From: CAZCSK01 sp964501265
GTDB taxonomy: Bacteria; Actinomycetota; CADDZG01; JAHWKV01
DNA length: 64,000 nt
Assembly: GCA_964501265.1 (NCBI GenBank)
Contig: CAZCSK010000002.1
Location: 124,001-188,000, forward strand
Direction: 5' to 3'
The position numbers and the translations under genes were made by a program. Each line of letters starts with the position of its first letter. Within the stretch, counting starts at the first letter, position 1. Of this stretch, positions 34,230 through 42,895 are shown piece by piece. The notes beneath the pieces were generated by a model. The model had not been told where the DNA came from and searched no databases. It saw only the letters and a program-made list of their open reading frames with translations.

Positions 34230-37150
34230 GGACTGCCCCTCCTCGGGTCGATGGGCGGAACAATAAGTACTCGTGAGAACTGGTCTACGTCTTCTCCCCG
34301 CTGTTTTGCTAGTAGGCTCGCCAAAAGCTGCTCAGCTTGGTCAAACCCCTGGGTTGCCACAAGTATCTGATAAGTGGCGACGTCGGTATCGAACCACATG
34401 AGGATGCGCTGCTCGGGAAGACGGAGCGCGAACACGGTGTCACGGCCAAGCCTCGTCGGCTTGAAGGCTCCTCCCCCAACGGCTTTCAGGACCCCTTGGC
34501 GAACAACACCCGTGCGACTGCGAAGTGTCGGCTTGAATACCGCGGTCTGAAGTGTCCCTTGCACTACCCCGTCGGTATCGCGGATGGCAAATAGCTCGCC
34601 CTTGGCCACAAGGGAGACATCGTAGAAGTGTTCGAACGCTGCGGCCCCGTTCGAGTCGCGCTCGAACCTAAAGTCCCCCAGAGCATCGGGAACTTCCGGA
34701 AGCGCGGGCAGTCTCGACGGACGAGCCTTTAGATTGACGTCTTGAAGGCATCCCGATGCGAAAAGCACGACCAAAACAAGGAGCATCGCCGTGGCCGACT
34801 TCGGCCTGAGTAGCCGGAGCAGGCGCCAAGGACGAAGAGCCGCGAGCATGAAGCGTTTTATCGCGGCCGCGGCACGCTTGCGCGGCGACCATGGCAGCCA
34901 CATGTTCGGCATCTCGGCCGAGTAGGGATCCTTGAGCGACGCCCGCGAGGCGATCGCAAGGGTTCGCATGAGGGGAGACTGTCCTTGAGACAAACGCTTG
35001 CGAACAGAGCGCGCCCAGGCCTCGCACTGCTCGACATCATCAATGCGAACGTCGCGTTGCAGATCTCCCCAGATCGCCCTGGACACGAGCCATGCCAACT
35101 GTCGATGGTCTTCGTCCTCGATGGTTACGTCCAAGAACTCGATAGGAGTAAAGCTGGGGTGTCCCAAGTTAAGATCGATTGCGAAATCGCGCAGGTCAGC
35201 ATATGCCGCGGCTATTCGCTCGCGAGCCCCGTGTCTGTACGCCCATCTTCGACGTCGCGCACGTCGCATGATCTTGAGCAGGCCTGGATAGAAAGCGAGG
35301 ACCAACAAACCCAGACCTACCCAGGGGGCTGCCTTGCTCAACCAGTACTGAACGAGAACATAAAGCAGGGTGATCCGTTGCAATCGCAGCGGAACGTAAA
35401 CCACGGCACCAAGCTCATCCGTGGGTCTGATTTCCGGTTCCTCGTTCTTCTGGTTTCTCGACAGGCTCGACTTGGCTCGCGGAGGGCGGCCGACGATCGG
35501 CACCCAACCTGAACCTTCGAAGTAGGCCTCCAGCCACATGGCGCCGTGCTTGGTGTGGACCTCGACGACGTTACCGACCTTTTCTCCGCCGTAGTAGCCG
35601 TACCCGACTCGCGCCGGCACCCCGACCCATCGCGCCAGCATCACTTCGGCGGCGGTGATCTCGTAGGGCGAGGCCTCAGAACCGGCAAGCATGTCGGCGA
35701 CCCTTGCCGGCGGAACGTCACGTGGGTTCCCGGCCCCCGCAGCGATGACACTCTCAAAGAACTTGGTGCGCACGAACTGAAGCTTTTCGTACATGGGGAC
35801 GTCTAGTGGCACTTGGTTGAGGAGATCTTGCACCTCGGCTGGCGGCGGAGGCAGGGCAAGGAAGGGCTTCATGCTCGCAGGCGGTGGCGGCGCCTTCAAC
35901 AGTTGTTCGGCATCCGCCGGCAAAGGACCCTCAACGGTATAGACGGTGCCAGCCCTCGCTCGACCCGGCAGACGGAACGACTGCACTCGCGGGTCGAAAT
36001 CCATTTCGAGCGGGGCACCCTTAACGGTGATGGGACTTGCAATATTGGGTGCAACACGACCTTCAAGATCGGTGATCGAGAACTTCACCGACATTCGCTT
36101 CTCCGGGGGGACAGCCGTCAGCGCGCCGGGAATCCGGCCGGACTTGGGAATGTTCTTGAAGCGGTTTGGATCGTAGGGCGGAGTTAGCCAGGCCGTCTTG
36201 TCGTAAACGTCGAGCACCCCCAGCCGCCAAGGAACGGAAACCGGTGACTCCACTGTGAAAACCAGCCGATCGACCGCGGCAGGCGGAGTCTGTGGTCGCT
36301 TCGGAGGAATCACCTTCGACTCTTGCTCTTCGGGAAAGAGGGCCCCGAAGCGCGAAAGGGAAATCAGCAGAGCGACAATTACTCCCACGATCGCCGCCGC
36401 TCGACCGAAACGTCGAATCTCGAAAGAACCGCCTGTGGCGCCCTGCTGCGCCAGTTCAGCACCGAAAGTAACGGCAAGACTCGCGACGGTCAGCACAAGC
36501 GCGACTGACACCGAAAGCACCTCCGCCCCCTTCGGTTGTATAAGGATGCCCGCGATCGTGACCGGAGCAGGGATAAAGGCCGCAAGCCGCGGTCGGCCGG
36601 TCGCAAGCGGCGCCGAGGCGGCCGCCACTGCAAGCGACGATATGAGCAGAACGAGGAGGAACCTCCAGCCTGGATCGAATGGCACCGGAGGCTGAGACAA
36701 TCCTCCGCTCTTTAGTGCCTCCACTACCAGACTGGGGAGGTTGGCGCTCCCCCCAGTGGTATCGGGCGCGACCAGTGCCCCCCCGATGAGGAGCGCTAGG
36801 GGAAGCACCAAGAACTGAATGGTCATTGGACGCTTCGTCTTGTAAGAGAGCGCTACCGCCCCACCCCCTATGAACGCGCACAGCAGAGCGATAAAGCGAG
36901 CCGAAACACCGGTGAAAACGCCGGCGACCATCCACCCCGCGGCTGCGCTGCCGAAGAAACCAGCGGCGCCCGCCATCAGAGGGCTGACCGGCGCCTGGCC
37001 TGCCTCTTCTTCTTCCTCCTCCTGGATGGGAGCAACCGGAGCCTCAATCGTTCGCTGCTGAAGAGCTGCTTCGCCGAGCTTCAACTCGGGCGCGTACTCA
37101 GGGGTAAGCGCGGCGGACTCGTCGCTCTTGAGTTCTTCTTCTACCTTCAT
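34226..37150 (-). CDS. Transglutaminase-like membrane protein (TgpA-like), probably catalytically dead
   Basis: 974 aa from the ATG at 37150, which overlaps the DUF58 stop by ATGA; a longer frame through DUF58 is spurious. Acidic N-terminus, about seven membrane helices (60-270), an extracytoplasmic region, a transglutaminase-like core (about 445-560), a further helix (about 595-625) and a cytoplasmic tail. The core keeps LARWVGVPARVGYGY and a His near 535, but the catalytic Cys position (within GSEASPYE, 490-497) has no Cys and the Asp after the GWVP motif is absent. A second hydrophobic stretch with a lipobox-like LFASGC (about 796-801) precedes a C-terminal domain, as if a lipoprotein had been fused on. 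Confidence 0.8.
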   Translation of the reverse strand: MKVEEELKSDESAALTPEYAPELKLGEAALQQRTIEAPVAPIQEEEEEEAGQAPVSPLMAGAAGFFGSAAAGWMVAGVFTGVSARFIALLCAFIGGGAVALSYKTKRPMTIQFLVLPLALLIGGALVAPDTTGGSANLPSLVVEALKSGGLSQPPVPFDPGWRFLLVLLISSLAVAAASAPLATGRPRLAAFIPAPVTIAGILIQPKGAEVLSVSVALVLTVASLAVTFGAELAQQGATGGSFEIRRFGRAAAIVGVIVALLISLSRFGALFPEEQESKVIPPKRPQTPPAAVDRLVFTVESPVSVPWRLGVLDVYDKTAWLTPPYDPNRFKNIPKSGRIPGALTAVPPEKRMSVKFSITDLEGRVAPNIASPITVKGAPLEMDFDPRVQSFRLPGRARAGTVYTVEGPLPADAEQLLKAPPPPASMKPFLALPPPPAEVQDLLNQVPLDVPMYEKLQFVRTKFFESVIAAGAGNPRDVPPARVADMLAGSEASPYEITAAEVMLARWVGVPARVGYGYYGGEKVGNVVEVHTKHGAMWLEAYFEGSGWVPIVGRPPRAKSSLSRNQKNEEPEIRPTDELGAVVYVPLRLQRITLLYVLVQYWLSKAAPWVGLGLLVLAFYPGLLKIMRRARRRRWAYRHGARERIAAAYADLRDFAIDLNLGHPSFTPIEFLDVTIEDEDHRQLAWLVSRAIWGDLQRDVRIDDVEQCEAWARSVRKRLSQGQSPLMRTLAIASRASLKDPYSAEMPNMWLPWSPRKRAAAAIKRFMLAALRPWRLLRLLRPKSATAMLLVLVVLFASGCLQDVNLKARPSRLPALPEVPDALGDFRFERDSNGAAAFEHFYDVSLVAKGELFAIRDTDGVVQGTLQTAVFKPTLRSRTGVVRQGVLKAVGGGAFKPTRLGRDTVFALRLPEQRILMWFDTDVATYQILVATQGFDQAEQLLASLLAKQRGEDVDQFSRVLIVPPIDPRRGSP

Positions 37151-38436
37151 CGGCGTCTCGAAGTCACGACGTTGGCGAACAGTGTCGCAAGCGCGATTCC
37201 TCCCGAGATCTCGACTACGGGACAGCCAAGCGAACCGGCGCGGTGAAGCGTCATCGGGTCTGTGTCGTCCCAGAGGACCACAACCACCAGGAGCGACGTG
37301 CCTCGGTCGAGCAAGAGTCTTAGCCGCGAAGCGGTCTCTCTCGTAACATGGGGAGTGATCAACAGGTTGTGGGCCTTGCGGTCGGGATCGGAGAACAGTC
37401 GATCGATCGCGTCTGTGAAAGCCTTGGACTCTCGCTTGACCGCAGCCAGGTGATCTAGAAGAGGAATGATCTTCCGTTGTCCCCGATAAAGTGTTGCCAG
37501 CGCACCGGAGTTGATGTGGAGGCTTACCGAGAAGCCGTCCTTCAAGTGCTTGCTGGCCAGCGAGGCCGCAACCGACACTGCAGCTTCGAAGGTCTCGGAG
37601 TCCCTCCCGGGCGAATGGAATTCGTTGTCCGAATCGAGCCAGATGTTGACGCGGTCGGTAATGCCTTGTTCCGCTTCCCTCACCACATATTTGTCGTACT
37701 GGGCCACTGCCCGCCAAACGATGCGGCGAGGGTCGTCTCCGTCGACGTAGTCGCGCAATCCGTAGAACTCAAATCCGGTTGGCCAAGGCTTGAGGAACGG
37801 CGGCCGGATCGGCGGGTCTTCCCACTCACGACTGATGATGCGGTCAAGCACCGGTTCGCTTCGAGGGTGAACGATGATGTCCGTCGGGGCAGCAATCTGT
37901 TGACGCCGGCGCGTCAGTCCGAACGGGTCGCTCCATTCCGCCACCAGCGGTCCGACTTTATAGATACCGCGCATCGTGGGGGTGAACTGATACGGGTGCG
38001 TGACCGATTGGCCCGTTGGAAGGATCGGCACCGGCAGCCTTACCGGCGCGCCGAGATGCTCGTCCATCTCTTCTTCGACGATGATCCCCGAAACGCGCCG
38101 GCGCGCGGTCAGAGTGATGCCGGCGTCGACCGTGCGCTTGGCTCGCACTCTTGGCGGGAGATCGGCCCGGTCGGCGGTAACCGGCAGGTTGCGGCGTCCT
38201 AGCAGCCATGAGATAACCATCACCATTGCCAGGCCATAAGCGAACAGGGCCATTCCGCGGCTCTTGATGATGCGGCTGCCGAAGAACAAAACGATCATCG
38301 CCACAGTCACTGACAGGCCCGCGGGAGTGAGACCTAGCCGACGCTCGACCCATGCGAGCACTTCCGACCCGGCGCTTTTGACGCGCGAGTTTCGCACCTT
38401 TTTCGGCGCCGACACAGTTACTGCTGCACTTGCCAT
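37147..38436 (-). CDS. DUF58 protein with vWA-like fold
   Basis: 429 aa. Two N-terminal membrane helices (about 40-80), a beta-rich region, and the DUF58 signature EFYGLRDYVDGDDPRRIVW (about 225-243), then a vWA-like domain (VNIWLDSDNEF). In many bacteria the trio MoxR, DUF58, transglutaminase occurs in this order and takes part in envelope or complex assembly; here the same order holds within a transport operon. Confidence 0.9.
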   Translation of the reverse strand: MASAAVTVSAPKKVRNSRVKSAGSEVLAWVERRLGLTPAGLSVTVAMIVLFFGSRIIKSRGMALFAYGLAMVMVISWLLGRRNLPVTADRADLPPRVRAKRTVDAGITLTARRRVSGIIVEEEMDEHLGAPVRLPVPILPTGQSVTHPYQFTPTMRGIYKVGPLVAEWSDPFGLTRRRQQIAAPTDIIVHPRSEPVLDRIISREWEDPPIRPPFLKPWPTGFEFYGLRDYVDGDDPRRIVWRAVAQYDKYVVREAEQGITDRVNIWLDSDNEFHSPGRDSETFEAAVSVAASLASKHLKDGFSVSLHINSGALATLYRGQRKIIPLLDHLAAVKRESKAFTDAIDRLFSDPDRKAHNLLITPHVTRETASRLRLLLDRGTSLLVVVVLWDDTDPMTLHRAGSLGCPVVEISGGIALATLFANVVTSRRR

Positions 38437-38473
38437 CTCTTGATCCCTTGTTGCTTATGGTCCTTTTGTTTTC

Positions 38474-39571
38474 CTAGGCCTCGGTCCCAGCCTCGGCTTT
38501 TTCGAACGAGGCCTCATCCTCTGCTGCTGCCTTTCTTCCCTTTCCGATCCCCATAGGAACCTTCACGCGGTGCACTATGCGGTCGATAACGCGCTCCACC
38601 GTCTCCTCACGCAGCTGCGCGTCAGGAGTGAGCAGCAGGCGGTGGGCCAGGACCGGCGTGGCGAGCGACTTGACGTCGTCGGGCATCACGTCGTCACGCC
38701 CTTGAGACGCCGCCATGACGCGCGAAGCCCGCATGAGCGCGAGCGACGCGCGTGACGACCCTCCCATCTGAAGAGCGGGATCGTTGCGAGTCGCTGCAAC
38801 CAGATCCGCGATGTAGTAGAGGGTTTCATTCGAGATCGTTACCTTGGTCGCCCACTTGATCATCTCCACAACGTCCTCCAGAGAGATCGCGGTCTTCAAG
38901 TCGAGGATGGAATCGTGCTCGAAATGCCCGCGCAAGATGCTAACTTCGGCGTCGCGCTCGGCGTAACCCAGCGAGAGCTTGAACAGAAACCGGTCAAGCT
39001 GAGCTTCCGGCAAGGGGAAGGTGCCGGCAAGCTCAACAGGGTTCATCGTCGCCAGAACGAAGAAGGGGGCAGGTAGGGGATGCGTTATGCCGTCGTACGT
39101 GACTCGCCGCTCGGCCATCGATTCGAGAAGCGCAGACTGAGTTTTCGGAGTCGCACGGTTGATTTCGTCTGCGAGCAGAACGTGAGTAAAAACCGGACCT
39201 TCGCGGAAAATGAAGTTACCGGTCTTGCGTTCGAGGACGGTTGATCCTGTCAGGTCGGCGGGCAAAAGGTCAGGGGTGCACTGGATTCGGGAAGTCCCTG
39301 CGTTAATAGTCTGGGCGATGGATCTCGCCAACATGGTCTTTCCGGTCCCTGGCATGTCCTCGAAGAGAACGTGCCCCTCGGCGAGCATCGCCACGAGGGC
39401 CAGACGAACCACATCATCTTTTCCTTTGATGACGTTTCCGATGTTGGTGACCATGTGCTCGAAGCGATCGGCGAAAACTTTGCTGGTGAGCTTCTCGCTC
39501 TTAGCAAATCGGCTAACGGGGGCCTTCGAAATGAGGCCTTTGGCTGGTCGCGCTTTTAGTCTGGTTGCCAT
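38474..39571 (-). CDS. MoxR-family AAA+ ATPase
   Basis: 365 aa. Walker A EDMPGTGKTML, Walker B VLLADEINRA, sensor region FFVLATMNPVE and the lid domain with SSRASLALMRASR. Cytoplasmic chaperone-like ATPase that usually works with the vWA/DUF58 protein encoded next. Its ATG directly follows the stop of the transporter fusion, and it lies 37 nt before DUF58. Basic N- and Glu-rich C-terminal tails are extra. Confidence 0.92.
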   Translation of the reverse strand: MATRLKARPAKGLISKAPVSRFAKSEKLTSKVFADRFEHMVTNIGNVIKGKDDVVRLALVAMLAEGHVLFEDMPGTGKTMLARSIAQTINAGTSRIQCTPDLLPADLTGSTVLERKTGNFIFREGPVFTHVLLADEINRATPKTQSALLESMAERRVTYDGITHPLPAPFFVLATMNPVELAGTFPLPEAQLDRFLFKLSLGYAERDAEVSILRGHFEHDSILDLKTAISLEDVVEMIKWATKVTISNETLYYIADLVAATRNDPALQMGGSSRASLALMRASRVMAASQGRDDVMPDDVKSLATPVLAHRLLLTPDAQLREETVERVIDRIVHRVKVPMGIGKGRKAAAEDEASFEKAEAGTEA

Positions 39572-42500
39572 TTACTTTCCTACCTTTCTTTTGTTGGAAC
39601 TGACTTCTTCTTGGATTTGGGTTCGACCGTTGGCTTTTCCATCTCCGGATAGCACACTCAAGACGGCGCCTACCCGCGAGCCTGAACGCTCGATGACGTC
39701 CAAAGATGCGGCAAGATAGCTCCGCAGAACCAACGGGTTGGACGTGACTTCCTGGGGGGTGCCTGTTGCTATTACTTTGCCGAGTTCCATCGCGATCAGT
39801 CGCTCAGAGATTCCGGTGATGAGAGGCAGATCGTGCTCAATGACAACCATCCCGCAACCCGTCTCACGCGCCACCCGCGCCAGCGCCGGGCCAAGAGCCT
39901 CTGTCTCCGCTTGCGCGAGCCCCGATGACGGCTCATCGAGCAGCAACACCTTGGGCTCGGCGGCCATCATGCACGCAACCTCAACCGCGCGGCGCGTACC
40001 CGTAGACAACTCGCGCACAAACTTGTCGGCAAATCCGGTGAGTCCCAGAAGCTCGATAAACCCATCAACTCGGGACAAAAGACGTCGCTCGCTCTTTCGG
40101 ACCGGAGGCGCCCACACCGCGGCCAGCAGAGGGCTCTTGCTCGCCCGGCGCTCCATAGCAACGGCGATGTTCTCTCGCACCGTCAGCGGTGGGAACAGAA
40201 GCGCTCTTTGGAAGGCGCGTCCAAGCCCTAGGCGCGCGCGCGCGTCCGGGGACATCTTCGTGATTTCCTCGCCCTCGAAGAACACTTTTCCCGCGTCCGG
40301 GGCCTGGTGGCCCGAGAGCACGTCAAAGAGGGTTGTTTTTCCCGCGCCGTTGGCCCCGATGATCCCTACGATCTCGCCCATCTCGAGTTCAAAGCTCACG
40401 TCCTGAAGCGCTTGCACGCCGCCGAAGGCCACCGAGATGCCTTCCGCTCTTAGGATCGCCTCTTCACCCTCTTCGGCCTGGTGTCGCCGCCGTCGCGTGA
40501 GCGACGTGCCCGCAACTGCACCTCCCATGAAGATCGAGCGAATCAAATCGGGGCGCTGAAGCAGTTGGGTGACTTCCCCGTCGAACTGAATCTCGCCTTT
40601 CTCCATGAACACTGCACGGTCGGCAATGGTGATTGCAACATTCAAAGACTGCTCCACGAGGATGATCGACGTTCCCTCACGTTTCATGTCGCGCAAGATG
40701 TCGAGGAGCTGCTCGATTATCTTCGGCGCAAGTCCGAGCGACAGCTCGTCGACCATCAAAAGGCGCGGGCGCATCAAGAAGGCCTGACCGAGCGCCAGCA
40801 TCTGCTGCTCGCCGCCCGAGAGAATGCCCGCCTGCTGGTCGAACCGTTCGCGCAGCACCGGGAAGTACGTTAGGACTTTTTCGAGGCCCTCCTTGACGTA
40901 GTCGACGTCTTTGCGATACATCCACGCCGCGCTCGTCAGGTTCTCCTTGACGGTCATGGTGGGGAAAATGGCGTTACCTCCCGGCATGAAGATAATCCCC
41001 TCTCGAGCGTTTTCATGCGCTGGAGCGTGGGTAATGTCTCGACCGTCGTAGAAGATGGCGCCGTTGTCCGCTTCCTGGAGACCCGAGATGGCCCGCAACA
41101 GCGTGGACTTTCCACTTCCGTTGGTTCCAAGTAGGGCCAAGATCTCGCCCGACTCCACATCGAGGTCGACGTTGTAGAGCACCTGCACGCCGGTGTAGGC
41201 GACGTCAACGTCGCGAATCACGAGCAACTTGTCGATGCCCGCCAGCTTAGATCGCCGCTGTTCTTCATCGGCGAGGGCTGCGGCCCGAGCGGCGCGGATA
41301 TCACGCTCGATCGTGGCCGCGGTAGAGAGCTGGATCATTCCGCCAAGAATCATGAAGGGCACGAAAAGCAGAAGCGCCTGCTGGATCGACATTTTCTGAG
41401 CGACGGCGATCAAAGGGAGTTGCATGAGCTGCCCGATTACCGCAAAGGGCGTGAAAACTTTCATTCCCATCCCTCGCACTCGGGCGGGCACCACCAGCGA
41501 TGAGACAACTGCTGCAGCGGGACTCAAGGCGATTGAGATCGACCCAGTGATAACCGACATCGCAATAAAGAGGAATACGTTGGGCACGAACGCCTGGATT
41601 ACTAGAACACCCGCCTGAACGAAAAACATGCCCGACTGGATCAACACCAGGGTAGCGGGCTTGTGGGCAAGAATACGGTCGGCTACCACGCCGGCAACGA
41701 GGAAGGCCGGAATGGTTAGGATGCTTTGGGCTGTACCCACCAACGACCGCTGGAAGGGATTGAGGAGAAACTTCTCCGCCATGATCAGGCCCACAAGGAG
41801 GGAAAGAGGCAAAGTCGCCATCTGAATCATCAGTCCGGCATATGCCCCGCGGCGAAGGGTTCGGATGGACCAGGCCGCTCGAAATGACTCCTGCCAGGAG
41901 GGTGGTTTTTGCTCAATCGCGGCGACCTCCCGAGACGCCCCCATCTCCAGCCGGTCCATCCCGCCCCGCGTTGGCTCCTTAAGCAGCAGGCTGAGAAATG
42001 CGACGGCAGTCGCGATCACCGCCGTGATAAAAACGACCGGCCTCCAGCTGAATCTGGTTACTAGGAAGCCGGCGATTGGAAGTGTGATCAGACCTCCCAC
42101 CTGACCGACCGCTCCAAGGAAGGCAAACACCCGCGCTCGGACTCGAGATGGATAGTAGTCGGCCATCAGGGGAAAGGTTGCAGGTCCCGAAACAATCCCT
42201 ACCGCGGCTCCCGTGGCCCGGGCAATGTACATGTGAGGGACGGCCGTGGCGAAGGCCATGATGAAACTCGAAATGTTCGCCCCGATCATCCCGATGCGAA
42301 CAAGCCGCACTCGCTTCACCCGGTCGACCATGAAACCGGCAGGTATGCCCGCGAATTGGCTGACGAGGCCGAATACCACCCCAATCTTGGCTAGCCCCAG
42401 GATGGACAGCCCGAAGTCGGCACGAAGCTCTGGGCCGATGAGACCAAGGGCCGTATCATCCATATGCGTCAGCAGGGCGCCCAATCCGAAGACGAGCAAC

Positions 42501-42895
42501 GGCATCTTGTAACCGGGAATCGCAAAGGGATTCAGCTCCTTAAATCCCGTGCCAAAAACTCCCGGCAAAGAACGGCGCAGATTTCGCTTCGGCTTTGGCT
42601 CTTCCTTAAGCGCGGGGCTAACAACCTCCTCGTCCGAAGGCATTTGGGTGCCGTCGTCACTTTGACGGGAGGTTGGGATAAATCGGCGGAAGCGGCCGCC
42701 CTCCAGTTCGGGCGAGTCGGCATCGATGAGTCCGGGCGGAGGGGCGGCCACCGGATAGGGCACCTGATCGGGCAGGAAGTCCGCCTGCCGCTCCTCGCTC
42801 TTTTCGCGCCGGGCCGGCCGCGGATTCTTCCCCGCGGCTGATGCAAATTCCTTTGCAGCCCGGTCTTCGCCGTGTCCGTGCTTGCCCTTAGCCAC
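39572..42895 (-). CDS. MFS-LivF-LivG fusion: major-facilitator domain with two ABC ATPase domains
   Basis: 1107 aa from the GTG at 42895, which overlaps the LivHM stop and has GGAG 7 nt upstream. A hydrophilic tail (1-115) leads into about 12 MFS helices (120-530). ABC domain 1 is LivF-like: Walker A GTNGSGKST (590-598), signature LSGGEQ (692-697), Walker B LMVDE. ABC domain 2 is LivG-like: GANGAGKTT (847-855), LSTGTRR (963-969), LLLDEP (984-989). Both nucleotide sites look intact, so one polypeptide supplies both ATPases and tethers them to a secondary-transporter-like domain. Whether the MFS part transports or only anchors is unknown. Confidence 0.9.
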   Translation of the reverse strand: MAKGKHGHGEDRAAKEFASAAGKNPRPARREKSEERQADFLPDQVPYPVAAPPPGLIDADSPELEGGRFRRFIPTSRQSDDGTQMPSDEEVVSPALKEEPKPKRNLRRSLPGVFGTGFKELNPFAIPGYKMPLLVFGLGALLTHMDDTALGLIGPELRADFGLSILGLAKIGVVFGLVSQFAGIPAGFMVDRVKRVRLVRIGMIGANISSFIMAFATAVPHMYIARATGAAVGIVSGPATFPLMADYYPSRVRARVFAFLGAVGQVGGLITLPIAGFLVTRFSWRPVVFITAVIATAVAFLSLLLKEPTRGGMDRLEMGASREVAAIEQKPPSWQESFRAAWSIRTLRRGAYAGLMIQMATLPLSLLVGLIMAEKFLLNPFQRSLVGTAQSILTIPAFLVAGVVADRILAHKPATLVLIQSGMFFVQAGVLVIQAFVPNVFLFIAMSVITGSISIALSPAAAVVSSLVVPARVRGMGMKVFTPFAVIGQLMQLPLIAVAQKMSIQQALLLFVPFMILGGMIQLSTAATIERDIRAARAAALADEEQRRSKLAGIDKLLVIRDVDVAYTGVQVLYNVDLDVESGEILALLGTNGSGKSTLLRAISGLQEADNGAIFYDGRDITHAPAHENAREGIIFMPGGNAIFPTMTVKENLTSAAWMYRKDVDYVKEGLEKVLTYFPVLRERFDQQAGILSGGEQQMLALGQAFLMRPRLLMVDELSLGLAPKIIEQLLDILRDMKREGTSIILVEQSLNVAITIADRAVFMEKGEIQFDGEVTQLLQRPDLIRSIFMGGAVAGTSLTRRRRHQAEEGEEAILRAEGISVAFGGVQALQDVSFELEMGEIVGIIGANGAGKTTLFDVLSGHQAPDAGKVFFEGEEITKMSPDARARLGLGRAFQRALLFPPLTVRENIAVAMERRASKSPLLAAVWAPPVRKSERRLLSRVDGFIELLGLTGFADKFVRELSTGTRRAVEVACMMAAEPKVLLLDEPSSGLAQAETEALGPALARVARETGCGMVVIEHDLPLITGISERLIAMELGKVIATGTPQEVTSNPLVLRSYLAASLDVIERSGSRVGAVLSVLSGDGKANGRTQIQEEVSSNKRKVGK

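Noticed and set aside
37151..37717. Longer start for the transglutaminase-like gene
   Set aside because: The extension lies wholly within DUF58 in another frame, has no family sequence, and the ATGA overlap at 37150 is a better start.
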